From the NCBI GenBank assembly GCA_013398015.1, contig VZRR01012423.1:938996-1002995 (forward strand): a stretch of 64,000 nucleotides of DNA, written 5' to 3'. A program made the translations under genes and the position numbers. Numbering within the stretch: the first letter of the stretch is position 1; each line of letters starts with the position of its first letter. The stretch comes from Oreocharis arfaki (Eukaryota; Chordata; Aves; Passeriformes; Paramythiidae). Below, piece after piece: positions 51,901-62,227 of this stretch. Under the pieces are notes generated by a model that did not search any database, was not told the origin of the DNA, and was given only the letters and a program-made list of their open reading frames with translations.

Positions 51901-54900
51901 TTCTGAGTTCATTAAAATCTAAAAGATTAGATCTCAGCTCTACTGCAAATATCTCTAAACAAGCTTTGTTTCTCTACCAAAGACAGAAAACTGGCACAAT
52001 CTAACAGTTTATCGAGAACTTCAAAATCCTGATGTTCAGTGTCTGTATTTCCTCCCCTACCCCTGCTGCATAAAAAGAACACTAAAAAATCTGCAAGACA
52101 CACCACATGGATCAGGTTTTTACATATAAATATATATATATACACACAGACACTAACTAGCATGTTCAAATCCTGTCGAATTACTTCCCTGGTAAGATGT
52201 ATTCTGTTTCAACGAGACTTCTACTTGCAAAAACACGCACACATTGCACAGCAAATAGATCTCTTGTTAGGTGCCTAATATGGCCAGCGAAACCATTTTG
52301 ATTATTCTGTGCCCGCTTATGCATTGTCCTACAAAACAATAAGATAGAACAGCAAGAAACTAGCAATTAAGAGAGTCTAAATGCACATCGGGAATCACTA
52401 AAATACACGCTAGCCAAGTCAGGAACAATATGACTGATGAATAGGCCACATTATATTAAGATTGTTAGCAAGTGTTAAAAAATTATCCTTAGCAGATGTC
52501 CCTTATGACCTAAATATATCACACAAAGAACATGCCTGTCTTGTTTTCTAAAAAAGTTTTAAGAAATTTTTCCATTTTTTACTACTGACTAGAACTCCGC
52601 ACGGCTGGATGTTGGCTATAAATATGTACAGAGGATTTATCACACTAAACTTACAAAAACATATAAGTATTTTACTGTAAACAACCTATTTTCATGTATA
52701 TTTTTCTACTGCATGGATTTATGCTGTACTGAAGCATGTAATCCAATAAAAGAAATCAAACTGTGTATTCAGCACAGTGAAACAAAAGACAAGCTGCATA
52801 CTACAGCAACTTATCGACCCACACACCACAAACCAAAACAGAGTAAATTTCTTCAGTTAGATGGGTGAGAGCCTTATCTGCAATAAATACATTTTGTGGA
52901 TACAGTCAATAAGGAATTATACACATTTAAGCTACTATACAGTATTACATGTGCAACTACGCACACCCTGCTCATCTTCAGTACAGCTTTAAAGAAGTTT
53001 TTACTTTCTTAAATTTTGCTGATATTAAGATTCTATACACTGGCTTACCTTCAAACTACAGAGATAAGCAAGATTTGCTCAGTCTGAGCTTTCTCAGTTT
53101 CTCCATATATTTTTGACTGCACCACTGGATTTCACAACACATATTAATCATAAACAACTAAGACTAAAATAAAGGTATAAATGTAAACTCTACTAAGAAT
53201 TGTTCTCTTTTCTATCAAAGACTAGTATTTTTCTAGAAGATCTTGAAAAGTTCTATAGTTTTTATGAAAAAAAATTCTTATATCTCTAACTCCACTGCTG
53301 CAGTAGGTTTCCCGCCAGCAAAATGGATTTCGAGTCTGTTCCTCAAGTATTTAATTCCATATTCAGTCCTCAGCCTTGGGCCAGTTTCTTGTCTCTGCCT
53401 TTCCATCAGTAAAACAAATGCAAACACTATGAACAAAAGAGGTGCAACTTAGTTTCATGTGTACTATACCTTGAGTATGGAACATTTTCTTAGAGAATAA
53501 TGCTACATAATTTTTTGACATTATGCAGTTGATAAATCCATAAAACATTATTGAACAAGAAATAAGAATGAAAATGATTTTTCATAATTTACTGCTACTA
53601 CTTATTTCAATCAGTTTCTATTACCTTTTACACAGATGTATTGATTTGAACTGCTTTTCAACAGAACTATAGGCATTTCCTTAATTTTAGCTCTCAGGAA
53701 AAAAAAAAACTAGGGGATTTGCTCATTTTGCTGTGCTTTCCTTCAGCTCCCTCAAGTTTATTACAGCATTCTTTGGGAAAGGAAATGGCTAAATACTTCC
53801 ATTAGCAAAAAAAGGAAAGGAGGAGGAATGGAAAGAGGTAATAAGAAGGTGTTAAAAGAACTCTCTCTTCCTCTTGGTCCAGTCCCATTGGGAAAAGAAC
53901 AGATGAGCGTAGAGTCCAAATGTGTGGCCAAGGCTGAGGGGGACCACAAGGACCACAAAAAATTGGTCCCTTAAGAAAGGACATGCTACAAACTGAAGTA
54001 AGACATGCAAATAGCACAGAGAGTGTGATCCAGGCAGTCCAAAGGAAACAGCCACTCCTGTACCATATTGTCCAAGACCAAGGAATAATAATCAAGGATG
54101 AAGAAGTTGGAAGTTTTTAGCAGAACTGACAGTGTTGTCTTCATATGATTTGGGCTTCCTTCTGGATGAAGCTTTAATTCCCCCAAACACAGAGGTGGCC
54201 ATGAGAACAGATGCTAAGTACATATATATACACACACACACTTTCATTATTTAATTGGTTATCCGCTTCCGTGCACTTTTATGTCTTTAGTCAAAGTTGA
54301 GCTGATTATATTAGCACCAAAAAAAATTGAACTTAGAACGGCTCATTTGTAATATTTTACCAAAACTGAAGGTAAAAGAAACTGGGCTTTCATACTGCTG
54401 ACCATATAAAAATTAATGAGTTTCTACAAGTCTTACAAAATAATATGAAATATCCATATAACAAACTAAATTACTGTATATCATGATATGAAATAAAGAA
54501 TACAGCTAAGATAGAACACAAGCGATCAAGAAAAAACTCCTGGATTCAAGCTGAAATCTTCCATATAACGAAATGTTTAAATGCATAGCTGAGTCGAAGA
54601 CAATCTCTCAGCTCATTCTAATGCTGCTAAAAAATGGTTACATACATCTAACTACTTATCTCCTAAAACAGATGCTTCTTTAACTTCATTTTCCAGCTAA
54701 GTAAGTGAATATTCTTAAATACACTTTTCAGTAAAGTACAGCATGGAAGTTTACTAAGTATGATAATAACATCCTTGCAATTGTGAATTACGGAAAAAAA
54801 AAAAATCAAACTACCTATGAACGATTTCAGGCTAGGTTTTTCTGTTTAAAATTGCTCAACAAAAAATGCCATGAAATATGTTTTCTTAAAAAAAAAAAAA

Positions 54901-55539
54901 AAGGCTAAGAGCTAGTGGAATTTTCTGCATTTAAAATCAAATTACATTAACTTCTTTTGCAGAAAAATTGCAAAATTTCAATGGAACCCGATTTAAATAA
55001 AACTTTAATATGCATGGTACTTTAAAGAGCAAAATGATTTCTCTTTTTTGATACAAAATTAGGCGTTGAACCAAAGGATTAACCTACCACTTTAAAGCAT
55101 TGCCCCTACGGTAAAAATCAACTTGAACATCCATAAATGCAGTAAACAAAGCATTTCAGGCAGTTTGTGCAATACTGTCAGAAGAGGAATAGTTGATATG
55201 CAATTTATAAGTCTGCACAGTCCAGCAGTACAAATCCCCTCAGACAAACCAAGGAGTCCCATCACAAGTGCTGTCTCCTCTTTCTTAGTTACGCGTGGTA
55301 GAACTGGGAGGCAAAGACGCCAACCCGCAGAACAAGCAAGCTCCTGTCCTGCTTTTAGGATACACACACATAGGAAGTCTGAATCAAATTCTCCCCATCT
55401 ACACTGAGCCTCAGAGCACACAGCACATTTAGGCTGATTTAAGAACAGAAAAAACACTGAGTCAGGATAGTCAATGCACTTTGTAACATATTTTCTGAAT
55501 TCATTTGTGTAAAAGATTACGTGCACCTTATCAGATGAA
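45906..55539 (-). other. EIF3H intron 2, segment between long CR1 and CpG island
   Basis: About 9.6 kb of mostly AT-rich intron with no recognised gene. GC-richer patches lie at about 46470-46640 and 48350-48480. TA/CA simple repeats lie at about 50330-50360, 52118-52150 and 54220-54241. A 97-codon minus-strand frame at 53802-54095 shows no domain I know. Confidence 0.75.
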
Positions 55540-55624
55540 GGCACCGTGTACCCCTGTGCTGCCGCAGGCCCCAGGGCTCCCGGCCGGGAAGGCGGCGCGG
55601 GCTGGGGCCGTGCGCTGGGCACGG

Positions 55625-55638
55625 GCGCCCTCTGATGG
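55625..55638 (-). promoter_or_regulatory. CTCF-like binding motif
   Basis: On the minus strand the sequence is CCATCAGAGGGCGC, matching the CTCF core CCASYAGRKGGCRS at 13 of 14 positions (the T at position 4 is the mismatch). It lies in the CpG-rich island beside the assembly gap, which is a plausible place for such a site. It is a motif match only. Confidence 0.5.
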
Positions 55639-55700
55639 CGGCTCCGCCCGGCGCCGAGGCCACACGGGCAGGGGCGGCACACACGGGGATACGGGGGGGG

Positions 55701-55939
55701 NNNNNNNNNNNNNNNNNNNNNNNNNNNNNNNNNNNNNNNNNNNNNNNNNNNNNNNNNNNNNNNNNNNNNNNNNNNNNNNNNNNNNNNNNNNNNNNNNNNN
55801 NNNNNNNNNNNNNNNNNNNNNNNNNNNNNNNNNNNNNNNNNNNNNNNNNNNNNNNNNNNNNNNNNNNNNNNNNNNNNNNNNNNNNNNNNNNNNNNNNNNN
55901 NNNNNNNNNNNNNNNNNNNNNNNNNNNNNNNNNNNNNNN
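55701..55939. other. Assembly gap (239 N)
   Basis: A run of 239 undetermined bases flanked by G8 on the left and GGGCACGGGGG on the right. The GC-rich, G-run flanks indicate a sequencing dropout in the CpG island. Frames said to cross it (for example on the minus strand at 55092-55997) are not real evidence of coding. Confidence 0.99.
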
Positions 55940-56107
55940 GGGCACGGGGGAGACACACGGACAATTCACCTGCCCCGGGTAAGAGAATTAAACGCACTGT
56001 CTCTTAGCACTTGTGACTACAGAAACACTCTGGCATACACTGCCGCATGTAATAGAGACAAGGACATGCATCCACAGACGCTCAAGGCACACTTCGTAAA
56101 GTAGCCT

Positions 56108-56140
56108 TTTATTGGGATTTCTTCTTTCTAGCCCAATAAA
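56108..56140. repeat. Short hairpin with AATAAA on both strands
   Basis: TTTATTGGG at 56108-56116 is the perfect reverse complement of CCCAATAAA at 56132-56140, with a pyrimidine-rich 15-base loop. The arms place an AATAAA hexamer on each strand. It may be chance in AT-rich sequence, but it lies only 130 bases after the CpG island. Confidence 0.5.
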
Positions 56141-57339
56141 GACAAAAACCTCCAGACATTAGAGGTAAGTGTGCACAGTATGAAAACTTAGGCCTAACAT
56201 CTAACATGCTGCATGCCTGCTAGTCCACTGAACCATCACAATTATACAAACCATATCAATACTACCTTTCTTTGAGGAAACAAATCAAGGGCTTGCACTA
56301 GGGACAGGTAAAGTACAAAATAATTCAGGTGTGATTAACAGTTTTATTAAAGAACTTTAAATACCTGACACATCTTATTAGATGGCAATTAAGCACAACT
56401 AATAACTAATGTTTTGTCCATCAGTATATTCCAGTGTCAGTTCTGGCAATCCACAAAAAAAATACCGAAGATCAGATGAGATTATTTTGAGTGCTTAAAA
56501 ACTGACCATCCACCTTCTGTCATAATCATCTGAATTCCTTATATAAATTAAGCCTTATTGAGCGTATAGACTACTTCACACATTACACCCAAAAGATACA
56601 GGAAAAAAACCCTCAACTTAAAATTCAATATCCTTTTTACAGAGAGAACAAAGCGAAACTTCATAAATGCATGCACAAACCTGACAGGCTTTCGGCAGCA
56701 CTCAGTAATTGAAAAGTCAACATTTACATAGTATGGCTTTCTTCCTAAATTATTACAGGCCTTATGAAAAAAACGGATGAGGAATAAATGGACAACAACT
56801 GGAACCAGAACCAAGGCTGTGATTTAGGAGCTTTTGGGTCATCTGTTGCTGTCCTTAGTGAAACAAAACTCAAATTTCATGTAACCTGTTTTCTTCATTT
56901 CATAAACATTCCATTTTCTTATAGTAAAAGACATGAGCTACAACCGTTATACCTAAAGAGAATAAACCTATACAAACAAAAAAAAAGAAGAAAAAAAACA
57001 GTCAGCTAAAATTGCATCTGCCTATTCAGAACATAACTACAGTCACTGCATGTTCAAGGTCTGTAATACAACAATACAAGAGAAATACAAGATATGCCTA
57101 CAATGATAAAACCTTCAATTTAGGGTTTAGGATTTTCTGACTCCTGCTCAGAAAAACTGATAAAATCTAGCCTGGACAGGAGCCTTTGCAGAAAGGAGAT
57201 GAACCAACACTGCTGGGGGACTGTGATTTAATGACATCAGGACTTCTATAGCAATAGTAGCAAAAGAAATCAACCCTCACAGAGTCCATTTGGACCCTAT
57301 CGCAACAAAGCTCAAGAAAGGTCTTTAGAAAACTCCTCT
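56141..57339 (-). other. EIF3H intron 2, segment before last CR1
   Basis: AT-rich intron with no recognisable repeat family, RNA gene or exon. Confidence 0.75.
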
Positions 57340-57740
57340 CAAATTAACAGCTGATGGAGCTGTGTTTGTTCAGACTTGAAAAGGAGATGCTCAAGAGGGA
57401 TCTCATTGCTCTCTACAACCATCTGAAAGGAGGTCATGGTGAGGCAGGGGCCAGTCTGTTCTGCCATGCCTACAGTGAGAGGACCGGAGGAAATGGCCTT
57501 AAACTGATACAGAGCAGATGCAGATTAGGTATCAGAAAATTTTTTTTCAGTGTTAGGGTAGTCAGGCACTGGAATAGGTTGCCCAGGGAGGTGGCAGAGT
57601 CACCATCCCTGGAAGGGTGTAAGAGGCATCTTGATCTGGTCCTGGGTAATGTGGTTCAGGGGTTACAGCAGTAGCACTGAGCAATGGTCGGACTTGATGA
57701 TCTTGTAGTTCTCTTCCAACCTTGACAATTCTGTGACCCT
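57340..57740 (+). mobile_element. CR1 LINE 3' fragment, plus strand
   Basis: This 5'-truncated CR1 retains the C-terminal end of ORF2 in one 106-codon frame (57354-57674). It includes FRLEKEMLKRDLIALYNHLK, then SERTGGNGLKL and VRVVRHWNRLPREVAESPSL, all standard CR1 ORF2 C-terminal blocks. The non-coding tail follows: GGTCGGACTTGATGATCTTG, then TTCTCTTCCAACCTTGACAATTCTGTGA. It lacks the endonuclease and reverse transcriptase parts and cannot move. It is the CR1 copy with the longest intact C-terminal frame in the window, which may mean it is younger than the others. Confidence 0.92.
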
Positions 57741-60700
57741 ACCAGAAGGCCTCTGCTTCTGCAAGGACCATGTGTCACAGGTCAGCGAACGGGCAGCACT
57801 GCAGGTAAGGCCCAGCAGCACAAACTGCTGCTGCCCTGGCCAAGTAAAACCCTGAGTAAGTGCTATTTATGAGCTACAAGACCTTTGACCACATGCAACT
57901 GCACCTACTCGAGGCTAAAAAAATGGTGGGTTTGTGGAATGTTACATTATGTTATTTCTAATTGTTACTAAATGATTATACAACTAAATACAACCTGAAG
58001 CACAGAAAACTAAAGGTAATAGAATCTTTAATCATCTAGCTACTTATAACCAAAAACTAAAATGAATGTTCTCAAGTAACAAAATTTAAATCGTGCTGGG
58101 GGTAGGATGAGAAGGCAGCATCAGCTTTCCTTCTGTAGCATTTCGGATGGCATCTAATAAAAAAAAAAGTTACAACCACACTACTTATTTTGATGTATAA
58201 TTATAAAACTGTCTCAAAGTTTTGATTGGCATATTTACCACAGGACTTAATTTATTATCTTAGCTTTGTAACTAAGTTACTAAAATACATCAGACTGAAA
58301 TAAATCTGTTTCAAAATAATGTCTCACAACATCTGTAATGAGTGACAAGATGTATACTTCATTTTTAACTCTTGGATTTTCAAGAAGGGAATATAAATTT
58401 CCTTTAAATGGGAAGAAAAGCTACTCAGTGAAAAGGACTGAAGATAAAATCAATAAAGTGCAAAGGATTTAACTAAACATGTTGCTTAGAAACAAAATTT
58501 ATAGACACGAAAAATACATTTATTTCTCAGGAAGAACACATAGAAAATAAGGCTTTTAGTAAACCTTAACTGAAAGACAGCAAAACTATGCTCAGAGAAA
58601 GGCTTGGAAGTGCCCTGAAGTGAAAGCACTTCTCAGAAAACTATCCTTAATAAGACAAGTTGGAATACTGCATAATTTCACAGACATACCTAAGCCAAAA
58701 ATCCTTACAGCAGAAATATGATTTTCCCTAAACAAGAGTTGAATCTGTGGGGTGGAGGATGTGGGGAAGGGAAGGCAGGGGCACAGGAATAGGGGTTGTA
58801 TGTGTAAATCACTGAAAGTATCTTCATAAAATTAAAGGTAAGTGCTTTGAAAAATAAAGTCAATGCCTATGTGGATTTAAGTGCACTAGCGATAAGGAAA
58901 CACAATTATCTGAAAAGTAAATGCCTTACCAAAAGCCCAAAGTGCAGCCCTAAAATATCAAACATTCACATTGAAGCATCTTTTGCTGAGGACTCAACAA
59001 CAATTCTGCAATTTTCCTCCATTAGCTCACACATCATCAACTAAACTTCACCTACAGACTTCTAACAGAGAGCTGGGTTGAACCCTCTCACCCCCACTAA
59101 AAATCTCATGCTGCAGCAGACCAACTTAAGTGTTTAAGACTTCCCTGACAGGAAATCTTACTAAAAAAATTACACTTTGTAAAAAGAATCATAGGAAGAC
59201 AACACTGCAGGAGAAACTTTCTAAGATGAAAAACACCTGTGGATTCATAAATGGTGGACAGATTTGCAATAAGAATTACTTGAAGCTAAAAAACCTCTCA
59301 TGTTTTCTGTAGTTTTAGAAATAGTTCAATTCAAGCTGCATTCTTGCACTAAAAGAACAAGTTCAGATATGTTTTTTAAATAAAAATTTAATTTTTGAAG
59401 GAATTTGTAACAGCAAATAGTCAAAATTTGATATTATCTCATGCATTAGCAGCAAGAGACAAAATGGCACCATAACAAAACCATAACTAAGCATATCTGA
59501 AGAAATGGTTGTTGCAAGCAAGTTTAAATACATCTTTATCAAACTGATTCTTAAATGTCATGCATACCTATTTCAAGTTCAATTTGAGGATATTTTCTTA
59601 GCACCCTCAAAAATGTGTTTTATATTAGATTTGCACAGCTTAAAAAAGGAAAACATTCACGTAAATGTTTCTTGCCAATACTCCAACAGTTTGTTTGCTC
59701 AAATATCACCCTCCTGTACAAAAGCTCAATTCTCTTAACAACAATCATCTCAAGACCACTAAGGCAGAAGACAATGCAACATCATCCTGACAAAAGAGCA
59801 CAACGTTAAGTATTACTCTGTGTGATAGCAGCACTGAAGTGCCAAGGCCTTTATATTTTCCCTCCATATCTCTGGGCCTGAATTTGTGCAAATACATAAA
59901 GCCAGATAGGGCACGGAAGTAACACACAAGCCTTAGGGGGAAGGAGGTGCCTTGTTTTCTTTGGTTTTTAGCATCTTGAATTTGAACATTCTGGCACATA
60001 ACAAGAGATTTTTCTACCTGAATTATCTGCATCTAGAAGAAAAAAGAACAGTCTGAAAATCCGGCAGGATGCTTGCATAGGGAAACACAGCTCCAGGGAA
60101 AACAAACAGGGGGTATTTATAAAAGTATTGTTTTTCACATTGACAAGACAGAAGACAACTCTGAGGAGCCTAAAAAGATACCAAAGGCTCAAGCTGGCAA
60201 CCTCAACAGCCATTTTGTTTAGGTTTTCATCTTCCCTTGATTCTACCACATAGGTTAAAAGGCTGAACAGACCCCTAGTAAAGGGAATGCAGATGAACAT
60301 GAGCACTTCGCATTTCCTAAATGGTTCAGTCTCTTTAAGTGTATTTCACTGAGAAGAATACAGAGGCAATATCTCTGTGATCCACGCAGTAGAGCCTAGG
60401 GAAGATGGAAGCCAACAGGAAATGTCTCCTGAATTGGCTTACAGGGTTCAGCAACCTCTCCTGACCTGGCTGCAGATTCCCCACCACTGCTGGAGGCTCA
60501 CTTCCCACTCCGGCTAGAGTTTGCTCTGCTTTTTGTGCCCATAGCATGGGAACGGAAAGCTGAAAAGCTAAGGGGGCCAGGTGAAGGAAGCTCTGCCTTT
60601 GGACCTTACTTAATGCCTTTGAACCTTACTTACTGCTTTTGGACCTTACTTATTGCCTACTTGCTGAAAAAGGGAAAAGAAAGACTGGTACTAAAAATCG

Positions 60701-62070
60701 CTTTCCTGGAACGAAGTTTCTCCCAAACAGGAACAGCTGAACTCTGCATACCAGATCACAGGCCTACAGCTCAGCATGGGAGCCATCCTACAGTGAGCTG
60801 AATCCATCTCAGACACTAAGAAATTCGTTTCAATATTTGCACTCCTACCAGCTACACGGAAATAATTCAGCCATTTTCTACTGAAAAAACTGAAGCATGG
60901 GATCCAATTAAGAATTTAGATTATTTCAATCCTTTGAAGAGCTCCAGAAGAGAACAAATCTCTAAAACATTTTTTAAGCTTTAATAAAATATAGTTCTGA
61001 CTCAAGCACCATGTTAATGTAGGACAATTAAGATTCCTTTTTGTTTTGCTTTTTTTTTTTGAGCAAACTGTATAATCCCACAAAAGAAGCAATAAATAGC
61101 TACAAAACCTTACCAAGTTGCAAAGAATTCTTAAAATTATCTCTGCTATAAAAGCAGGACCCAAGATTCTTTGGTTATAAGATAAAACATTAATTTAATA
61201 ATACCTAATCTCATTATAAGCAAGAAAAAGCAGTTTATACTTATAGATTAAGCAATCTCGCTCAAACCAAATTAGCAAAATAGATAGGATCAACTGCAAC
61301 TACTTTGACTATATTGCCTCTATAGTTACTCTTGAAGTTAAACTAACTCTCTCTTTATGCCCTAATAAAGTTTTTCTACTAGTATCATTAAATACACATA
61401 CACACACTTAGAGTATCAAGATTAGAACTGTAAGCCTTTCAAGTTTGCTTTATAAATTTGATGTCATTCTGTGCCAAGCCAATCATACTAACTTAGAGCG
61501 TCAGTAACAAAACATCACTAGGACCAGCAAAAAACAGACAGATAGAAACCACCCATGCTACTTTCTAGCTCACTTGGGAAAGCAGAACGATCACCCAGAC
61601 TTCAAGTTAGCCAAAGCCTCTTAAAACTCACAAAGCTCTGCTCTCCAGGCTTTCAGTGAGTACTTAACACTTACAAATAAATACACAGAGAGGCAATCTA
61701 TGGGCCAAGCTACATCCAGATGTGTGTGTATGTATGCACACACATACACACAGCCATTCCCATAAAAAGCTTTAAAGTGATTATGAATTACAGACAGGAA
61801 ACTAATGTAACTTCCTGTGTGGACAGTCTTATCCTAAAATAAATGTGTCCATATAATACAATATTCATCCCCTATAACTTCCCTTACACCGTCAAGCTTT
61901 AAGGTGGATATTCAGGATGGCACTGCGATTAACCCACTGACACCTCAAGCCACATTTAAAAAATCTCTTTGAGTACATACAAGCTTCTGCTCACTGTGAG
62001 GGAAAAAAGCCTTTTTTAGCCCATACAAATTTTCTTTTTAGACTAAGTTTTACAAAACTGTAACTATTAC
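57741..62070 (-). other. EIF3H intron 2, exon-2-proximal part
   Basis: AT-rich intron next to exon 2, with a threefold 20-base tandem repeat at 60596-60655 and TG/CA-rich simple sequence near 61720-61752. No additional exon or RNA gene was recognised. The exon 2 donor GTAATA starts at 62070. Confidence 0.8.
60596..60655. repeat. Three tandem copies of a 20-base unit
   Basis: Three consecutive 20-base units follow the pattern CCTTTGGACCTTACTTAATG, with one to three substitutions per copy (60596-60615, 60616-60635, 60636-60655). It is a minisatellite-like local expansion and could vary in copy number. Confidence 0.9.
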
Positions 62071-62227
62071 CTTCATCAAAGTCTGCATCATCTTCTGTAT
62101 GCTGAGGGAAAGGGAAGCAATTTGTGATTTCAAGTCTGTCATCCACCACAAGACCCAGCAGCACGCCTTGGACCACTTCATTCCCCTGTCCTTCTTCTTG
62201 GTAATGTTTAATGATTTTTAACACAAC
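62071..62227 (-). CDS. EIF3H: EIF3H exon 2: start of the MPN domain of eIF3 subunit h
   Basis: This 157-base exon encodes 52 residues plus the first base of a Val codon. The translation starts VVLKIIKHYQEEGQG, runs through VVQGVLLGLVVDDRLEITN and ends PQHTEDDADFDE, which is the beginning of the eIF3h MPN domain (about residue 45 onward in the family). The acceptor reads TTCTAG just upstream (62228-62230) and the donor GTAATA begins at 62070. The exon starts in phase 0 and ends in phase 1. Because it opens in mid-protein (family members have VQIDGL before it), the start codon must lie in exon 1 beyond 64000. The open frame continues past the donor for about 27 codons of intron, which is not protein. 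The conserved core is unbroken. Confidence 0.97.

Larger units (their letters stand above)
55540..55980. promoter_or_regulatory. Gapped CpG-rich island in intron 2
   Basis: The sequence changes abruptly from AT-rich to strongly GC- and CpG-rich at about 55550-55700 (for example CCGGCCGGGAAGGCGGCGCG) and the assembly breaks at 55701-55939. The right flank resumes GC-rich (GGGCACGGGGGAGACACACG) and returns to AT-rich by about 55990. CpG density this high in a methylated vertebrate genome suggests an unmethylated regulatory element or promoter, or a GC minisatellite that failed to assemble (CACGGG/ACACGG-like units occur on both sides of the gap). It lies 6 kb downstream of exon 2 in EIF3H direction, so it is not the main EIF3H promoter. 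I see no coding exon next to it. Confidence 0.6.

Noticed and set aside
53802..54095. 97-codon minus-strand frame with hydrophobic runs, considered as a retrocopy
   Set aside because: No recognisable parent protein, no poly(A) tail and no target duplication.
55092..55997. Apparent 301-codon minus-strand frame and shorter frames crossing the gap
   Set aside because: They are open only because the 239 N bases contain no stop. The known parts do not resemble a protein.
61991..62070. Continuation of the exon 2 frame past the donor (about 27 codons)
   Set aside because: The next exon rejoins exactly at the GTAATA donor in the conserved protein, so this part is intron.
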